A stretch of DNA of 64,000 nt, taken from JABJOE01 sp964344145. GTDB lineage: Bacteria > Patescibacteriota > Patescibacteriia > UBA9934. The notes under the pieces are model-generated. The model was not told the DNA's origin. It made no database searches and saw only the letters and a list, made by a program, of their open reading frames with translations. Where the stretch lies: assembly GCA_964344145.1 (NCBI GenBank), contig CAYFME010000002.1:31267-95266 (forward strand), in the 5' to 3' direction. Position 1 is the stretch's first letter. Each line of letters opens with the position of its first letter. Positions 49,097 to 57,265 of this stretch are shown here, one piece after another. The position numbers and the translations under genes are program-made.

Positions 49097-49125
49097 AGAA
49101 TAGCACAAAAACGCTTAAAAGTCAA
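49097..49125 (-). promoter_or_regulatory. Promoter of the K9 leader
   Basis: Minus strand TTGACT (49120-49125), 17 bp, TATTCT (49097-49102). It starts at the edge of the K10 terminator. Confidence 0.65.
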
Positions 49126-49155
49126 GACCGACGTTCCTTCCTTGGAACGCCGGTC
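49126..49155 (-). terminator. Hairpin terminator after K10
   Basis: Identical 30-mer to 48244-48273 (stem GACCGACGTTCC/GGAACGCCGGTC). Confidence 0.65.
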
Positions 49156-49166
49156 AACGACGGAGT

Positions 49167-49619
49167 TTAGAGGAACTTGGCGCGGGCGCGCTCAATGAGC
49201 CTCTCGTTCTGCCGAGGGCAGCCCTCTCCTGCGGCCCTGAGCGGTTCGCCATCCAGCAGGCTGGGGTCATCCCAGCGCTTGCTGGACCAGTCCGGATTCT
49301 TGCGTCGGCGCTGGATGCAGTCGAACAGCTCGAAGTGGATGTCGCGCCAGACTCCAGGGCCCTCACTTCCGATAGGATGGGGCCCGTATCGGATGATGTA
49401 CTGGAGGGCATCCCAGACGTGGTCGACGCGCATGTCCGGGGGCAGGTCGTCGACTTCCACGTCGACGCTGTAGCGGTAGAGGCCGTTGAGCAGCCCCTCG
49501 AGGCGCAGGAGGGCGACCAGAACCCTGTCCAGGTCTGCGTCCTCGTTTCTGTGTTCCAGCTCTTCCCGAAGGAACAACGCGAAGCGGTAGATCATCTTGA
49601 TCCGCTTCTCGCGGGTCAT
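49167..49619 (-). CDS. K10: hypothetical protein, 150 aa
   Basis: A perfect AAGGAGG lies 4 nt before an in-frame ATA (49643). The first ATG in frame is at 49619 (MTREKRIKMIYRFALFLREE), 24 bp further. I list the ATG start, but the spacing favours initiation at ATA or a mutated start. Helical N-terminal half (FALFLREELEHRNEDADLDR, LVALLRLEGLLNGLYRYSV), then HVWDALQYIIRYGPHPIG and a basic C-terminus. Not recognised. GC-rich cassette; the longer frame reaching 50198 is antisense to a lipoprotein gene. Confidence 0.6.
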   Translation of the reverse strand: MTREKRIKMIYRFALFLREELEHRNEDADLDRVLVALLRLEGLLNGLYRYSVDVEVDDLPPDMRVDHVWDALQYIIRYGPHPIGSEGPGVWRDIHFELFDCIQRRRKNPDWSSKRWDDPSLLDGEPLRAAGEGCPRQNERLIERARAKFL

Positions 49620-49682
49620 CCGCGTGTCGGTCGTGTCCGTTATGGAACCTCCTTGTGGTCTGAATGGGACGTTCGACACAAA

Positions 49683-49711
49683 ATAATAGCACAAAAACAC
49701 CCTTTTGTCAA
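49683..49711 (-). promoter_or_regulatory. Promoter of K10
   Basis: Minus strand TTGACA (49706-49711), 17 bp, TATTAT (49683-49688). Confidence 0.75.
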
Positions 49712-49766
49712 CCGTTTTGACCGTTTTTAGGCGAAAACGTACAATATCTCTAAATAACCATCGTTT

Positions 49767-50486
49767 ATGAAAAACCTGTTCTTTTTGCTCCTTGCAAGCG
49801 CACTCATTCTGCCCGGCTGTGGGATCACCGATTCGATCGATCGCGCCGTTGTCGGCAGTCTCGATATTGAGAGCGCCCTCTATGAATATCCATTTGATGT
49901 CGTTGTTGTTGGTGAGCAATGGACGAATGCCGTGAGTGATATCAGTGGTCATGTAACAGGAACGCTGTATATCTATGAAAGCGGATCGATCCAAGGTGAG
50001 GGTGTCATTACGTATGATGCGTTGAGTGATTGCGAATGGGAGCCGCCGTATCCCGAGGGTCAGGAGGCACCGTACTGTGAGCTGATGGGAACGCGTGAAG
50101 GATCGGTGCGTGTGACCGGTGAGGTGACGAGTTATGCGGGGACCGAGACGGAAGTGGATGACGCGATTCATCTGACAACCCTTGCGCTCGGACTGCACGA
50201 TCCAGCTCCATGGACACCAGGTACATTGTCGCTTTCATTCCAGATCATTGAGCCATCGTATGAGGAGATTGAGTTCTGGGGTTATGCTGATGGTGAGCGT
50301 AAGCCAGCGGACACGGCGGCGTTCTCGTTGATTCTCGATGCGATCGGCATGTTTGAAGACACGGTTGATGTTGTGCCAGTTATGCTTGGCACGGACGATT
50401 CGGCAACGCTTTGGGAGCTAGCGACCTATACATTTGAGGGGGAGAATAGCATCGCAAGCGGTGTAGGAACGTTCTACATTAAATAG
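49767..50486 (+). CDS. Lipoprotein of unknown function, 239 aa
   Basis: The signal peptide MKNLFFLLLASALILPGCG ends in a lipobox (LPGC, Cys 18), so it is lipid-anchored outside the membrane. The mature part is acidic, beta-rich (GTLYIYESGSIQGEGVITY, GSVRVTGEVTSYAGTETEV) and ends with GVGTFYIK, like a single-domain beta-sandwich. No family recognised. Base composition is that of the host. A TACAAT box lies about 25 bp upstream. Confidence 0.75.
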   Translation: MKNLFFLLLASALILPGCGITDSIDRAVVGSLDIESALYEYPFDVVVVGEQWTNAVSDISGHVTGTLYIYESGSIQGEGVITYDALSDCEWEPPYPEGQEAPYCELMGTREGSVRVTGEVTSYAGTETEVDDAIHLTTLALGLHDPAPWTPGTLSLSFQIIEPSYEEIEFWGYADGERKPADTAAFSLILDAIGMFEDTVDVVPVMLGTDDSATLWELATYTFEGENSIASGVGTFYIK

Positions 50487-50506
50487 CGATCAACAAAACC
50501 GGGCGA

Positions 50507-51025
50507 TCAGACCCGGTTTTGTAGTTCTTCGATGGCTTGGCTGATGGGGAGTCGCTCTTGCTCATCTTTACTCATTCGTCCCAGAACATAGTCCTCCAAA
50601 GGTACATGCTCCGGCGGTTTGCCGATGCCGACGCGAAGGCGAGGGAAATCTTGGGTGCCGAGATGTTTGATGATCGACTTCATGCCGTTGTGACCGCCGG
50701 CAGAGCCGTTGTCGCGCCAACGCGTGTCGCCAAGCTCGATATCGACGTCATCATACACAACAACAACGTCGGCGTGTTCGACTTTGTATTTCTTGGCAAG
50801 TTTCTGCGTCGCTTCTCCTGATCGGTTCATGTAGGCTTGAGGCTTTGCAAGGATCACTTTCTTGCCATCGACATTTCCTTCTGCAACTAAAGCGTTGATG
50901 AAAAGCTTCTTTGACCATTTCCATCCAAGCTCCTCAGCCAACGCATCAACAACCATGAACCCCGCGTTGTGCCGCGTGTTTTCGTATCGTTTTCCTGGAT
51001 TACCGAGCCCCACGATAAGTGCCAT
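50507..51025 (-). CDS. pth: Peptidyl-tRNA hydrolase, 172 aa
   Basis: Recycles tRNA from aborted peptides. Start MALIVGLGNPGKRYENTRHNAGFMVVD at 51025 after AGGGG; upstream codons lie inside der. Catalytic His in TRHNAGF, with NRSGEA, VVYDDVDIELGDTRWRDNGSAGGHNGMKSI and RVGIGKP. Standard length. Confidence 0.95.
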   Translation of the reverse strand: MALIVGLGNPGKRYENTRHNAGFMVVDALAEELGWKWSKKLFINALVAEGNVDGKKVILAKPQAYMNRSGEATQKLAKKYKVEHADVVVVYDDVDIELGDTRWRDNGSAGGHNGMKSIIKHLGTQDFPRLRVGIGKPPEHVPLEDYVLGRMSKDEQERLPISQAIEELQNRV

Positions 51026-52427
51026 GCCCCTTTGGTTTATTTGATTGAATTGGCGCACCAGTTGTGTGCGACTTCTTCTTTGCAATCACTTTAATACGAA
51101 TCGGTGTTCCATCAAAGGAATAGAATTTGCGCAGCAGGTTTTCCAAAAAGCGCAGATACGAAACATTTAGCGTGTCGATGCGACGTTGGTTGATGCGCAG
51201 CGCAAAGCTTGGCGGGTTCACGCCTTCTTGTACAAACGATTTGATCTGCGGATGGGCAACGCCTTTTCCGCGGCTTGGTTTGTGTCGCGCGATAGCACGG
51301 CTGATAAACGTCTTTGCCTCTAAGTTGTCCAACTGCGTGAAGCGGTTTTGGAAGACATGATCGATGACGTCAAACACATGCGGCACACGCTTTCCGGTGT
51401 GCGCACTGGTAAACACGATTGGCGCCCAGTCGAGCTGCGGCAAGTGCGCGCGAATGTATTCTTCGTATTCGTTGATGGTGTTAGTTTCTTTGTCTGGAAT
51501 AAGATCCCATTTATTGGCGATGATAATGACGCTTGCTCCAGAATCTTCAACCATGCCGGCAAGATGCTTATCCTGACCAGTGATGCGTTTGCTGACGTCC
51601 AGGACAAACAGAATTACGTGCGCTTTTTGTGCCGCGCGCTTCGATCGCTCCACACCGGTGATCTCGAGCTTTGACTTGCCTTTATAAATGCGACCCATCT
51701 TTCGAATACCGGCGGTATCGATCAGGATGTAATCGCGACCGTCGACGGTGATGTGTGTATCGTTAGGCTCGCGTGTGGTGTGCGCACGGTCGGAGGTGAT
51801 AAAACGGTTTTGTCCGAGTGCGGCGTTTAAGAGCGATGATTTTCCAACGTTCGGTCGACCAACAACCGCAACCATCGTAGCAGCAATGTCCGAGATGGAG
51901 ACAGGAGGTTGTCCAATGCGATTGAGCTCGTCGTACACTTCATCAAGCAGGTCACCTGTCCCGGTTCCACGCGCTGCAGAAATGGGCATCGGTGCGTCCA
52001 GTGGCCAGTTGTGCCATTCTTTTTCGTGCGCGCCAGCCATCATGTCTAAGTTGTCCGCTTTGTTTCCAACAACAATGACCGGTTGTTTTGCCTTCACAAG
52101 TTCTTTGGCAAGAAGGCGGTCTTCTTCCTGTAGCCCAGCCTGAAGGTCAACAACAAACAGCAGCACGTCCGCTTGCTCAATGGCAAGACGTGCCTGCGTT
52201 GCGATTTGTTCTTCGATTTCGTCGACCGTCTCGCGGTCTAGTCCGCCCGTGTCCACCATGCGCACCACCTGCGCGCGCCAGATGCAATCTGCCTCAAAGC
52301 GATCGCGTGTGGTACCAGGGATGTTTGAAACAAGGGATTTGTTTTTTTCAATCAGACGATTGAAGAGCGTGGACTTTCCGACGTTCGTTCGGCCAACGAT
52401 TACCACTTTTGGAGGATCTACATGCAT
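51000..52427 (-). CDS. der: Ribosome-assembly GTPase Der/EngA, 475 aa
   Basis: Two tandem G domains: first P-loop GRTNVGKST (about residue 12), second GRPNVGKSSLLN (about 190), with NKAD and NKWD specificity motifs, then a KH-like C-terminal domain (PIRIKVIAKKKSHT). Start ATG at 52427 is chosen; frames further up enter the palindromic element at 52441-52544. Its 3' end overlaps the pth start by 26 bp. Confidence 0.94.
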   Translation of the reverse strand: MHVDPPKVVIVGRTNVGKSTLFNRLIEKNKSLVSNIPGTTRDRFEADCIWRAQVVRMVDTGGLDRETVDEIEEQIATQARLAIEQADVLLFVVDLQAGLQEEDRLLAKELVKAKQPVIVVGNKADNLDMMAGAHEKEWHNWPLDAPMPISAARGTGTGDLLDEVYDELNRIGQPPVSISDIAATMVAVVGRPNVGKSSLLNAALGQNRFITSDRAHTTREPNDTHITVDGRDYILIDTAGIRKMGRIYKGKSKLEITGVERSKRAAQKAHVILFVLDVSKRITGQDKHLAGMVEDSGASVIIIANKWDLIPDKETNTINEYEEYIRAHLPQLDWAPIVFTSAHTGKRVPHVFDVIDHVFQNRFTQLDNLEAKTFISRAIARHKPSRGKGVAHPQIKSFVQEGVNPPSFALRINQRRIDTLNVSYLRFLENLLRKFYSFDGTPIRIKVIAKKKSHTTGAPIQSNKPKGHGTYRGAR

Positions 52428-52440
52428 ATTGGACTTGCCT

Positions 52441-52544
52441 ATTTGGGCCATTTTCGGTTTACGGGTCCCGACAGACTTCGTCAACGTACCATCTGGTACG
52501 TCTCCTTGTCTGCCACCCGTGCACCGAAACTGACCTCAAATATG
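52441..52544. repeat. 105-bp hairpin element, copy A
   Basis: Begins ATTTGGGCCATTTTCGG and ends GCACCGAAACTGACCTCAAAT; the ends are complementary. Inner stems ACGGGT/ACCCGT, CAGAC/GTCTG and CGTACC/GGTACG. The homologous copy at 59695-59799 has GCGGGG/CCCCGC and GCAC/GTGC at the corresponding places, so pairing is kept by paired changes. It lies between the LCP gene and der. Confidence 0.7.
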
Positions 52545-52556
52545 CCAGTCCAAGAC

Positions 52557-54023
52557 TTAGCGCAGCACGAGATTCTCGGCATTCTGGCCTAAAATGATCA
52601 AAAAGTCAATCTCTTCATCTAGGGCGACCTCTTCGTCCGTGATGGTCAGCTCCCGTGGAACAACTTCGTCGGAAAACGCCCAGCCGGAGGCCGTCATGGA
52701 AACATCGGCCTCAAGGAACTCTTTGAGCACCGCCAACGCGTCGTCCTTCTCACCACCCGAGAGATCGTAGATGATGGTTGTTTCGTATTCTTTGGAATCG
52801 GCATTACCGATGGAAATCACCTCAAACGATGTTCCCGAGAGCATCTGCGACGCTTGAAAGGCAAGGCCGGTGACAGCGGTACCGTTTTGAATTTCGACAC
52901 GAGCCGTTTCCTGAGGCTCGACGATTTCGGTGACGGCACTTGAGGTGGAGTCTGTTTCAAAGATGTTGTCGGCGACTTCTTCCAAGCCAGACCAGTCGTC
53001 CTGCTTTGGCAAAAGAACGTATGAGCCGTTGATGGTCGTTGAGTAGAGCGGGGAGTCTGGACCTGAGTCGAGCACGCTCAGATGAACGTTATCCAGCTCG
53101 ATGTCCGGTGCGTAGCGGGCGAGCTTGATCATCTCCCAGAACGACATGTTCGTGGAGACGTTGTCTTGGAAGGTTTCGATCACGCGGTCGAGGCGTCCAG
53201 GATTTAAAAGGGTAGAGGTTGAAAGAACCTGATCCTTCACCGCAAGGAGGATTTTTTGTTGACGTGCGGCGCGCGCGAAGTCTGATCCTTCACCGTTGGT
53301 TCCGTGACGTGAGCGCGAGAACATCAGTGCCGTCTCGCCATCCATGTGCTGCCACCCTTGTTCAAACGAGATCGTCTGCACAAGGTCATCCTCGGTTGGA
53401 TAGCTGTAGTCGGTGAAGGCGCGTTCCACGTAGACGTCGATGCCGCCGACGGCGTCGATCAGATCAACAAAGCCGTTGAAATCAACTTTGACGTAGTAAT
53501 GAACGTCTTGATCAAGAAGGTCACCGATGATTTCCGATGCCCAGACAGGTCCCTGACCTTTTTCTTCCAGCTCACCGTACGCGTTCACATGGTTGATCTT
53601 GCGATAGCCGTAGCCGGGGATCGGGACAGCGAGGTCACGAGGGATCGACAGCATTGCCACGTCACTCGTGGATGGTTGGAAGCTTGAGAAGATAATGGTG
53701 TCGGTCAACTCTGGTCCGGCGTGTCCAGCGCCACCGACGCCCAAAAGCAGCAAGTTGATGCGATCGTCGTCAGCTCCGGTCAGCTCTTTGTCCTCAGAGC
53801 CAACCAAGTTGCGGAACGAAGTGAAGAGGGAAAAGCCTTCCACCTCGCCAGATTGCGTTTCGATGTCTTGAGATAGGTTGTACGAAAACACCACGCCTAC
53901 AATAGCAACGAGGCCCAGGAGGGTGCCGACGATCTTGAGCGTCGAGCGAACTCTTCGGGCCTTTTTACGCGTAGGGGCGAGGTCGTACTTCTTCTTCAAG
54001 AAATCAACGGAATGCTCTTCCAT
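52557..54023 (-). CDS. LytR-CpsA-Psr family protein with LytR_C domain, 488 aa
   Basis: Transfers glycopolymers to the cell wall (family knowledge). Start MEEHSVDFLKKKYDLAPTRK at 54023; a basic cytoplasmic stretch, then one membrane helix (LKIVGTLLGLVAIVGVVFSY, about residues 30-49). LCP core: LTDTIIFSSFQ, MLSIPRDLAVPIPGYGYRKINHVNAYG, and SRSRHGTNGEGSDFARAARQQ. C-terminal domain (RVEIQNGTAVTGLAFQASQML) is LytR_C-like. It is divergent from lepB. Confidence 0.93.
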   Translation of the reverse strand: MEEHSVDFLKKKYDLAPTRKKARRVRSTLKIVGTLLGLVAIVGVVFSYNLSQDIETQSGEVEGFSLFTSFRNLVGSEDKELTGADDDRINLLLLGVGGAGHAGPELTDTIIFSSFQPSTSDVAMLSIPRDLAVPIPGYGYRKINHVNAYGELEEKGQGPVWASEIIGDLLDQDVHYYVKVDFNGFVDLIDAVGGIDVYVERAFTDYSYPTEDDLVQTISFEQGWQHMDGETALMFSRSRHGTNGEGSDFARAARQQKILLAVKDQVLSTSTLLNPGRLDRVIETFQDNVSTNMSFWEMIKLARYAPDIELDNVHLSVLDSGPDSPLYSTTINGSYVLLPKQDDWSGLEEVADNIFETDSTSSAVTEIVEPQETARVEIQNGTAVTGLAFQASQMLSGTSFEVISIGNADSKEYETTIIYDLSGGEKDDALAVLKEFLEADVSMTASGWAFSDEVVPRELTITDEEVALDEEIDFLIILGQNAENLVLR

Positions 54024-54090
54024 ATAGTGGTTGTATCCTAACAAAGAATTGATCATCGAGCAACGAGGCGTTTCGGGTCGCACCGAGGCG

Positions 54091-54118
54091 TTGCAAAAAG
54101 CATTTTTTCGTGTATACT
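54091..54118 (+). promoter_or_regulatory. Promoter of lepB-hisS
   Basis: TTGCAA (54091-54096), 16 bp, TATACT (54113-54118), 14 bp before the ATG. Confidence 0.6.
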
Positions 54119-54132
54119 AGGCGCGTAACGCT

Positions 54133-54738
54133 ATGCCAGACGAGCAAAAGCAACCCTTTGTTTATAGGATTTTTGGAGCCACGTTGGGGGCCGTGGTGAT
54201 GTTTTTTTTGGAGGTGGTCCAGATTGTGATCATCGCGGCAGCTATCATCATTCCGGTCCGCTACTTTCTGGTCCAGCCGTTTATTGTCAAGGGCGCTTCG
54301 ATGGAGCCAAACTTTTATGAGAATGAATACTTGATTATTGATGAAATCTCGTATCGGTTCTCGGAGGTTGAGCGAGGCGATGTCGTCGTCTTCCGTCCAC
54401 CAACTGGTATTCATGATCATTACATCAAGCGCATCATCGGTTTGCCGGGTGAGACGGTAGAGATTGACGATGGCACGATCACTATCTTTAACGACGAATA
54501 TCCAAACGGTGTCGAACTGCGGGAAGACTACATCGAGGAATACACCAGCGGCCATCAACGCGTCACGCTTAGCCTCAATGAGTACTACGTTCTGGGCGAC
54601 AACCGTGATGAAAGTCTGGACTCACGAAAATTCGGTGCCGTGAATGAGGATTTGATTATCGGAAAGGCCTGGATCCGCGGCCTGCCGCTGGAGCGCCTAG
54701 GAACAATCGATTTACCAAGCTATATATACTCTGATTAA
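54133..54738 (+). CDS. lepB: Signal peptidase I, 201 aa
   Basis: Cleaves Sec signal peptides outside the membrane. One membrane helix (VVQIVIIAAAIIIPVRYFL, about residues 30-48) is followed by the nucleophile motif KGASMEPNF (Ser about 57) and the catalytic Lys in YIKRIIGLPGE; GDNRDESLDSRKFG is the third family box. Standard Gram-positive-like size. hisS starts 1 bp later. Confidence 0.95.
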   Translation: MPDEQKQPFVYRIFGATLGAVVMFFLEVVQIVIIAAAIIIPVRYFLVQPFIVKGASMEPNFYENEYLIIDEISYRFSEVERGDVVVFRPPTGIHDHYIKRIIGLPGETVEIDDGTITIFNDEYPNGVELREDYIEEYTSGHQRVTLSLNEYYVLGDNRDESLDSRKFGAVNEDLIIGKAWIRGLPLERLGTIDLPSYIYSD

Positions 54739-54739
54739 T

Positions 54740-56065
54740 ATGCCTGCGAAGAAAACGACAAAGAAGGAGGAAGAAGAGGCTCCGAAGAAGAAAGTGAAGA
54801 CCCCGCAGCTGCTGCGAGGATTTCGCGACATTATGCCAGAAGAGGAGGTGTACTGGCAGCGCGTTGAAGAGGTGATGTCTCGCATTGCGCAAGACTATAG
54901 TTTTACGCGCATTCGTTTGCCGATCTTGGAGCAGACGAAGTTGTTTGAGCGTTCGGTTGGAAGGGGAACGGACATTGTGGAGAAGGAAATGTTTACCTTT
55001 GTTGATCCAGGTGAGAACAAGGTCACGCTTCGTCCAGAGGCGACCGCCTCGGCCTGTCGCGCCTACATCGAGCACGGCATGGTCGACCGCCCGCAGCCCG
55101 TGAAGATGTGGTACGAAGGTCCAATGTTCCGCCACGACCGTCCTCAGGCTGGTCGGTATCGTCAGTTCTGGCAGTTTGGTCTGGAGGCGATTGGGTCAGC
55201 TGAGCCGATCATCGACGCACAGATCATCATCATGTGTTATCAGATTTTGAAGGAACTTGGACTTGAGGTTGTGTTCCAGATCAACTCGATCGGATCGCCA
55301 GAGATTCGCCGCGAGTACGAGATGGAGCTGGTGGCGTACTTTAAGCAGTTCCGCAAGCAGTTATCTGACACAGACAAGAAACGTCTCACGAAGAATCCTC
55401 TGCGACTGCTCGATTCCAAGGATGAGGGCATGGAAGAGTTGAAGATTGATGCACCGCAGATCGTCGACTGGCTTGATGACAATTCAAAGGAGCACTTTAT
55501 GAAGGTGCTTGAGTACCTCGATGAGATGGAGGTGCCGTATGAGCTCAATCCATTCTTGGTTCGCGGACTCGACTACTACAACAAGACGGTGTTTGAGATC
55601 ATGCCAACGAAGTTTGAAGGAAAGACGGCGAATGCGATTGGTGGCGGTGGACGCTACGATGGACTGATTGAGCTGCTTGGTGGGCGTGAAGGAACGCCAG
55701 CGATGGGAATGGCAATGGGGATTGAGCGCATCGTGCTTGCTATGAAGCACCAAGAGGTTGAGCTGCCGAATGCACGAGAGGTGCAGGTGTTCTTCTGTCA
55801 GCTGGGAGATGCGGCACGTCGAACAGGTCTGCGTATCTTTGACGAGTTCCGCAAGGCGGGCGTGGTGACGGCCGAAGCGTTTGGAAAAGGATCACTCAAG
55901 GCGCAGCTCGAGCTTGCCGACAAGCAAGGCGCTCGCGTCGCATTGATCCTCGGACAAAAAGAGGTCCTGGACGGCACGATCATCATCCGCGACATGGAAT
56001 CCGGTGGACAGGAAATCGTCGACTCGGCAAAAGTCGTGCAGCTGGTTCAGAAGATGCTTAAGTAA
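54740..56065 (+). CDS. hisS: Histidyl-tRNA synthetase with Lys-rich N-terminal tail, 441 aa
   Basis: Class II synthetase. An additional lysine/glutamate-rich stretch (MPAKKTTKKEEEEAPKKKVK) precedes the core, which starts QLLRGFRDIMPEE. LRPEATASACRAYIEH, MFRHDRPQAGRYRQFWQFG (motif 2), LVRGLDYYNKTVFE (histidine A-type motif), GGGGRYDGLIELLGG and a C-terminal anticodon domain are all present. Confidence 0.96.
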   Translation: MPAKKTTKKEEEEAPKKKVKTPQLLRGFRDIMPEEEVYWQRVEEVMSRIAQDYSFTRIRLPILEQTKLFERSVGRGTDIVEKEMFTFVDPGENKVTLRPEATASACRAYIEHGMVDRPQPVKMWYEGPMFRHDRPQAGRYRQFWQFGLEAIGSAEPIIDAQIIIMCYQILKELGLEVVFQINSIGSPEIRREYEMELVAYFKQFRKQLSDTDKKRLTKNPLRLLDSKDEGMEELKIDAPQIVDWLDDNSKEHFMKVLEYLDEMEVPYELNPFLVRGLDYYNKTVFEIMPTKFEGKTANAIGGGGRYDGLIELLGGREGTPAMGMAMGIERIVLAMKHQEVELPNAREVQVFFCQLGDAARRTGLRIFDEFRKAGVVTAEAFGKGSLKAQLELADKQGARVALILGQKEVLDGTIIIRDMESGGQEIVDSAKVVQLVQKMLK

Positions 56066-56073
56066 AAAGAAAA

Positions 56074-56107
56074 GCACTCGATGGGGTTGACCTATCGGGT
56101 GTTTTTT
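56074..56107 (+). terminator. Terminator of hisS overlapping the next promoter
   Basis: CACTCGAT pairs with ATCGGGTG and is followed by TTTTTTG. The loop contains TTGACC, the -35 of the next promoter. Confidence 0.65.
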
Positions 56108-56115
56108 GTTACAAA
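56087..56115 (+). promoter_or_regulatory. Probable promoter of K11
   Basis: TTGACC (56087-56092), 17 bp, TACAAA (56110-56115). An AAGGAGG follows at 56135-56141. Confidence 0.5.
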
Positions 56116-56252
56116 ACGATCTCGCAAAGGCGAGAAGGAGGTGTCCATTGGACAAGTAAGAGCTACGGGAGCGATGATTCCCGGGCACGCTACGAATGTA
56201 GCTCCTGATAGCGTGGTGCTGTCAGAAGGGTCTTTCCGATTGGCCATGACAG

Positions 56253-57113
56253 TTGCCTTCTGGGTTGGTTGTCAAAACGGGTTCGCTGTGGCTGGAGCAC
56301 GGTCCATCGAACAACGTCGCTTTGCACGCAGGGCGACACACCATCTGTGAACTCTTGTACATCTTGGAATCCCCGACGGACGTGGAGTCCGTCAAGCCCG
56401 AACCGTCCGTCACCGTCCCCCCGCTGCCCGAGGGCTTAGAGCCCGACTGGCGGATCTACGTGGAGGGCGACTGCATCATCGACGGCGACGGCGAGCTCGT
56501 CGGCGCCACCCGCGTCCACCTGGAGCTCTGGAACTCCAACAAGGACATGTACCGCTCGGTCCAGTACGGCGCCTTCGGCTCCGAGGGCAACGAGTACGAC
56601 GCCATCGCCTACTACGAGGGCGGCGGCGGCGGTACCGCGGTCCTGGGCTTCGCGCAGATCGCTGGCGACATCGTCGTGGGCGTGGTGCAGCAGCACCGCA
56701 TGCTCATGGGCGACGAGCCGGTGCTCGTGATCGCCGGGGGCTACCAGCGTCCGGGTGAGGACAGCAAGCGTACGGGCAAGCGCGAGGCCGGCGAGGAGCT
56801 GGGCAACGTGCACCTGTACGAGGAGTGGATCGACCTGCCGGGCCGGCCCACCAACCCCAACCGCGCGGTGTGGATCACCGCACGGGAGGGTGAGGGCGTG
56901 AAGTTCCAGGCCGTGCGCGTCAATCCGCAGGCCTTGGCGTTCCAGGCCGACGGGACGTACCGCTTCCGCGAGGAGGTCGTGCGCGACGCCGTGGACGGTG
57001 AGGAGAGGGTGCTCTCCACCGTCTTCCTGCCGGCCGCCGAGGCGCTCATGCTCGAGGACGCGCTGATCCACTCGGCCGTGGGTCGCCTGCTCGTCCACCT
57101 CAAGCGCATCTAG
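56253..57113 (+). CDS. K11: Nudix hydrolase-like protein, up to 286 aa (start uncertain)
   Basis: A complete Nudix box, GYQRPGEDSKRTGKREAGEE, matches Gx5Ex7REUxEExG (about residues 168-190 of the longest frame), preceded by VLVIAGG and followed by strand-rich sequence. Nudix enzymes hydrolyse nucleoside diphosphate derivatives; the substrate is unknown. There is no ATG in frame at the 5' end: the frame is open from 56250, with TTG at 56253, later TTG or GTG codons possible, and GC-rich coding character only from about 56370. A good AAGGAGG at 56135 belongs to a different frame, so a frameshift, an upstream small ORF or a non-standard start is possible. Confidence 0.75.
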   Translation: MPSGLVVKTGSLWLEHGPSNNVALHAGRHTICELLYILESPTDVESVKPEPSVTVPPLPEGLEPDWRIYVEGDCIIDGDGELVGATRVHLELWNSNKDMYRSVQYGAFGSEGNEYDAIAYYEGGGGGTAVLGFAQIAGDIVVGVVQQHRMLMGDEPVLVIAGGYQRPGEDSKRTGKREAGEELGNVHLYEEWIDLPGRPTNPNRAVWITAREGEGVKFQAVRVNPQALAFQADGTYRFREEVVRDAVDGEERVLSTVFLPAAEALMLEDALIHSAVGRLLVHLKRI

Positions 57114-57128
57114 CTCCAACAACGTCTC

Positions 57129-57160
57129 CGCCGCTCGGTTCCCTCGTGGGTCGGGCGGCG
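57129..57160 (+). terminator. Hairpin terminator after K11
   Basis: CGCCGC pairs with GCGGCG about 20 bp after the stop; CGTGCG follows. Confidence 0.5.
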
Positions 57161-57166
57161 CGTGCG

Positions 57167-57262
57167 TCCAAGGTTAGACCTTACCAAGGTCTAACCTTGA
57201 TGTTTAAAAAATGAGAAAACACCGCCAAAAAGGCGGCATTTTCATCTCAAGGTTTAACCTTG
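57167..57262. repeat. Inverted repeats and bidirectional terminator between K11 and the surface protein
   Basis: CAAGGTTAGACCTT and AAGGTCTAACCTTG form a perfect 14-bp inverted repeat with a 3-nt loop (57168-57200). A related TCAAGGTTTAACCTTGA lies at 57246-57262. Between them CCGCC-AAAAA-GGCGG with flanking A and T runs (57213-57243) can stop transcription from both sides. Confidence 0.6.
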
Positions 57263-57265
57263 ACT

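Noticed and set aside
49620..50198. N-terminal extension of K10 to 343 residues
   Set aside because: It crosses the K10 promoter and runs antisense to the lipoprotein gene.
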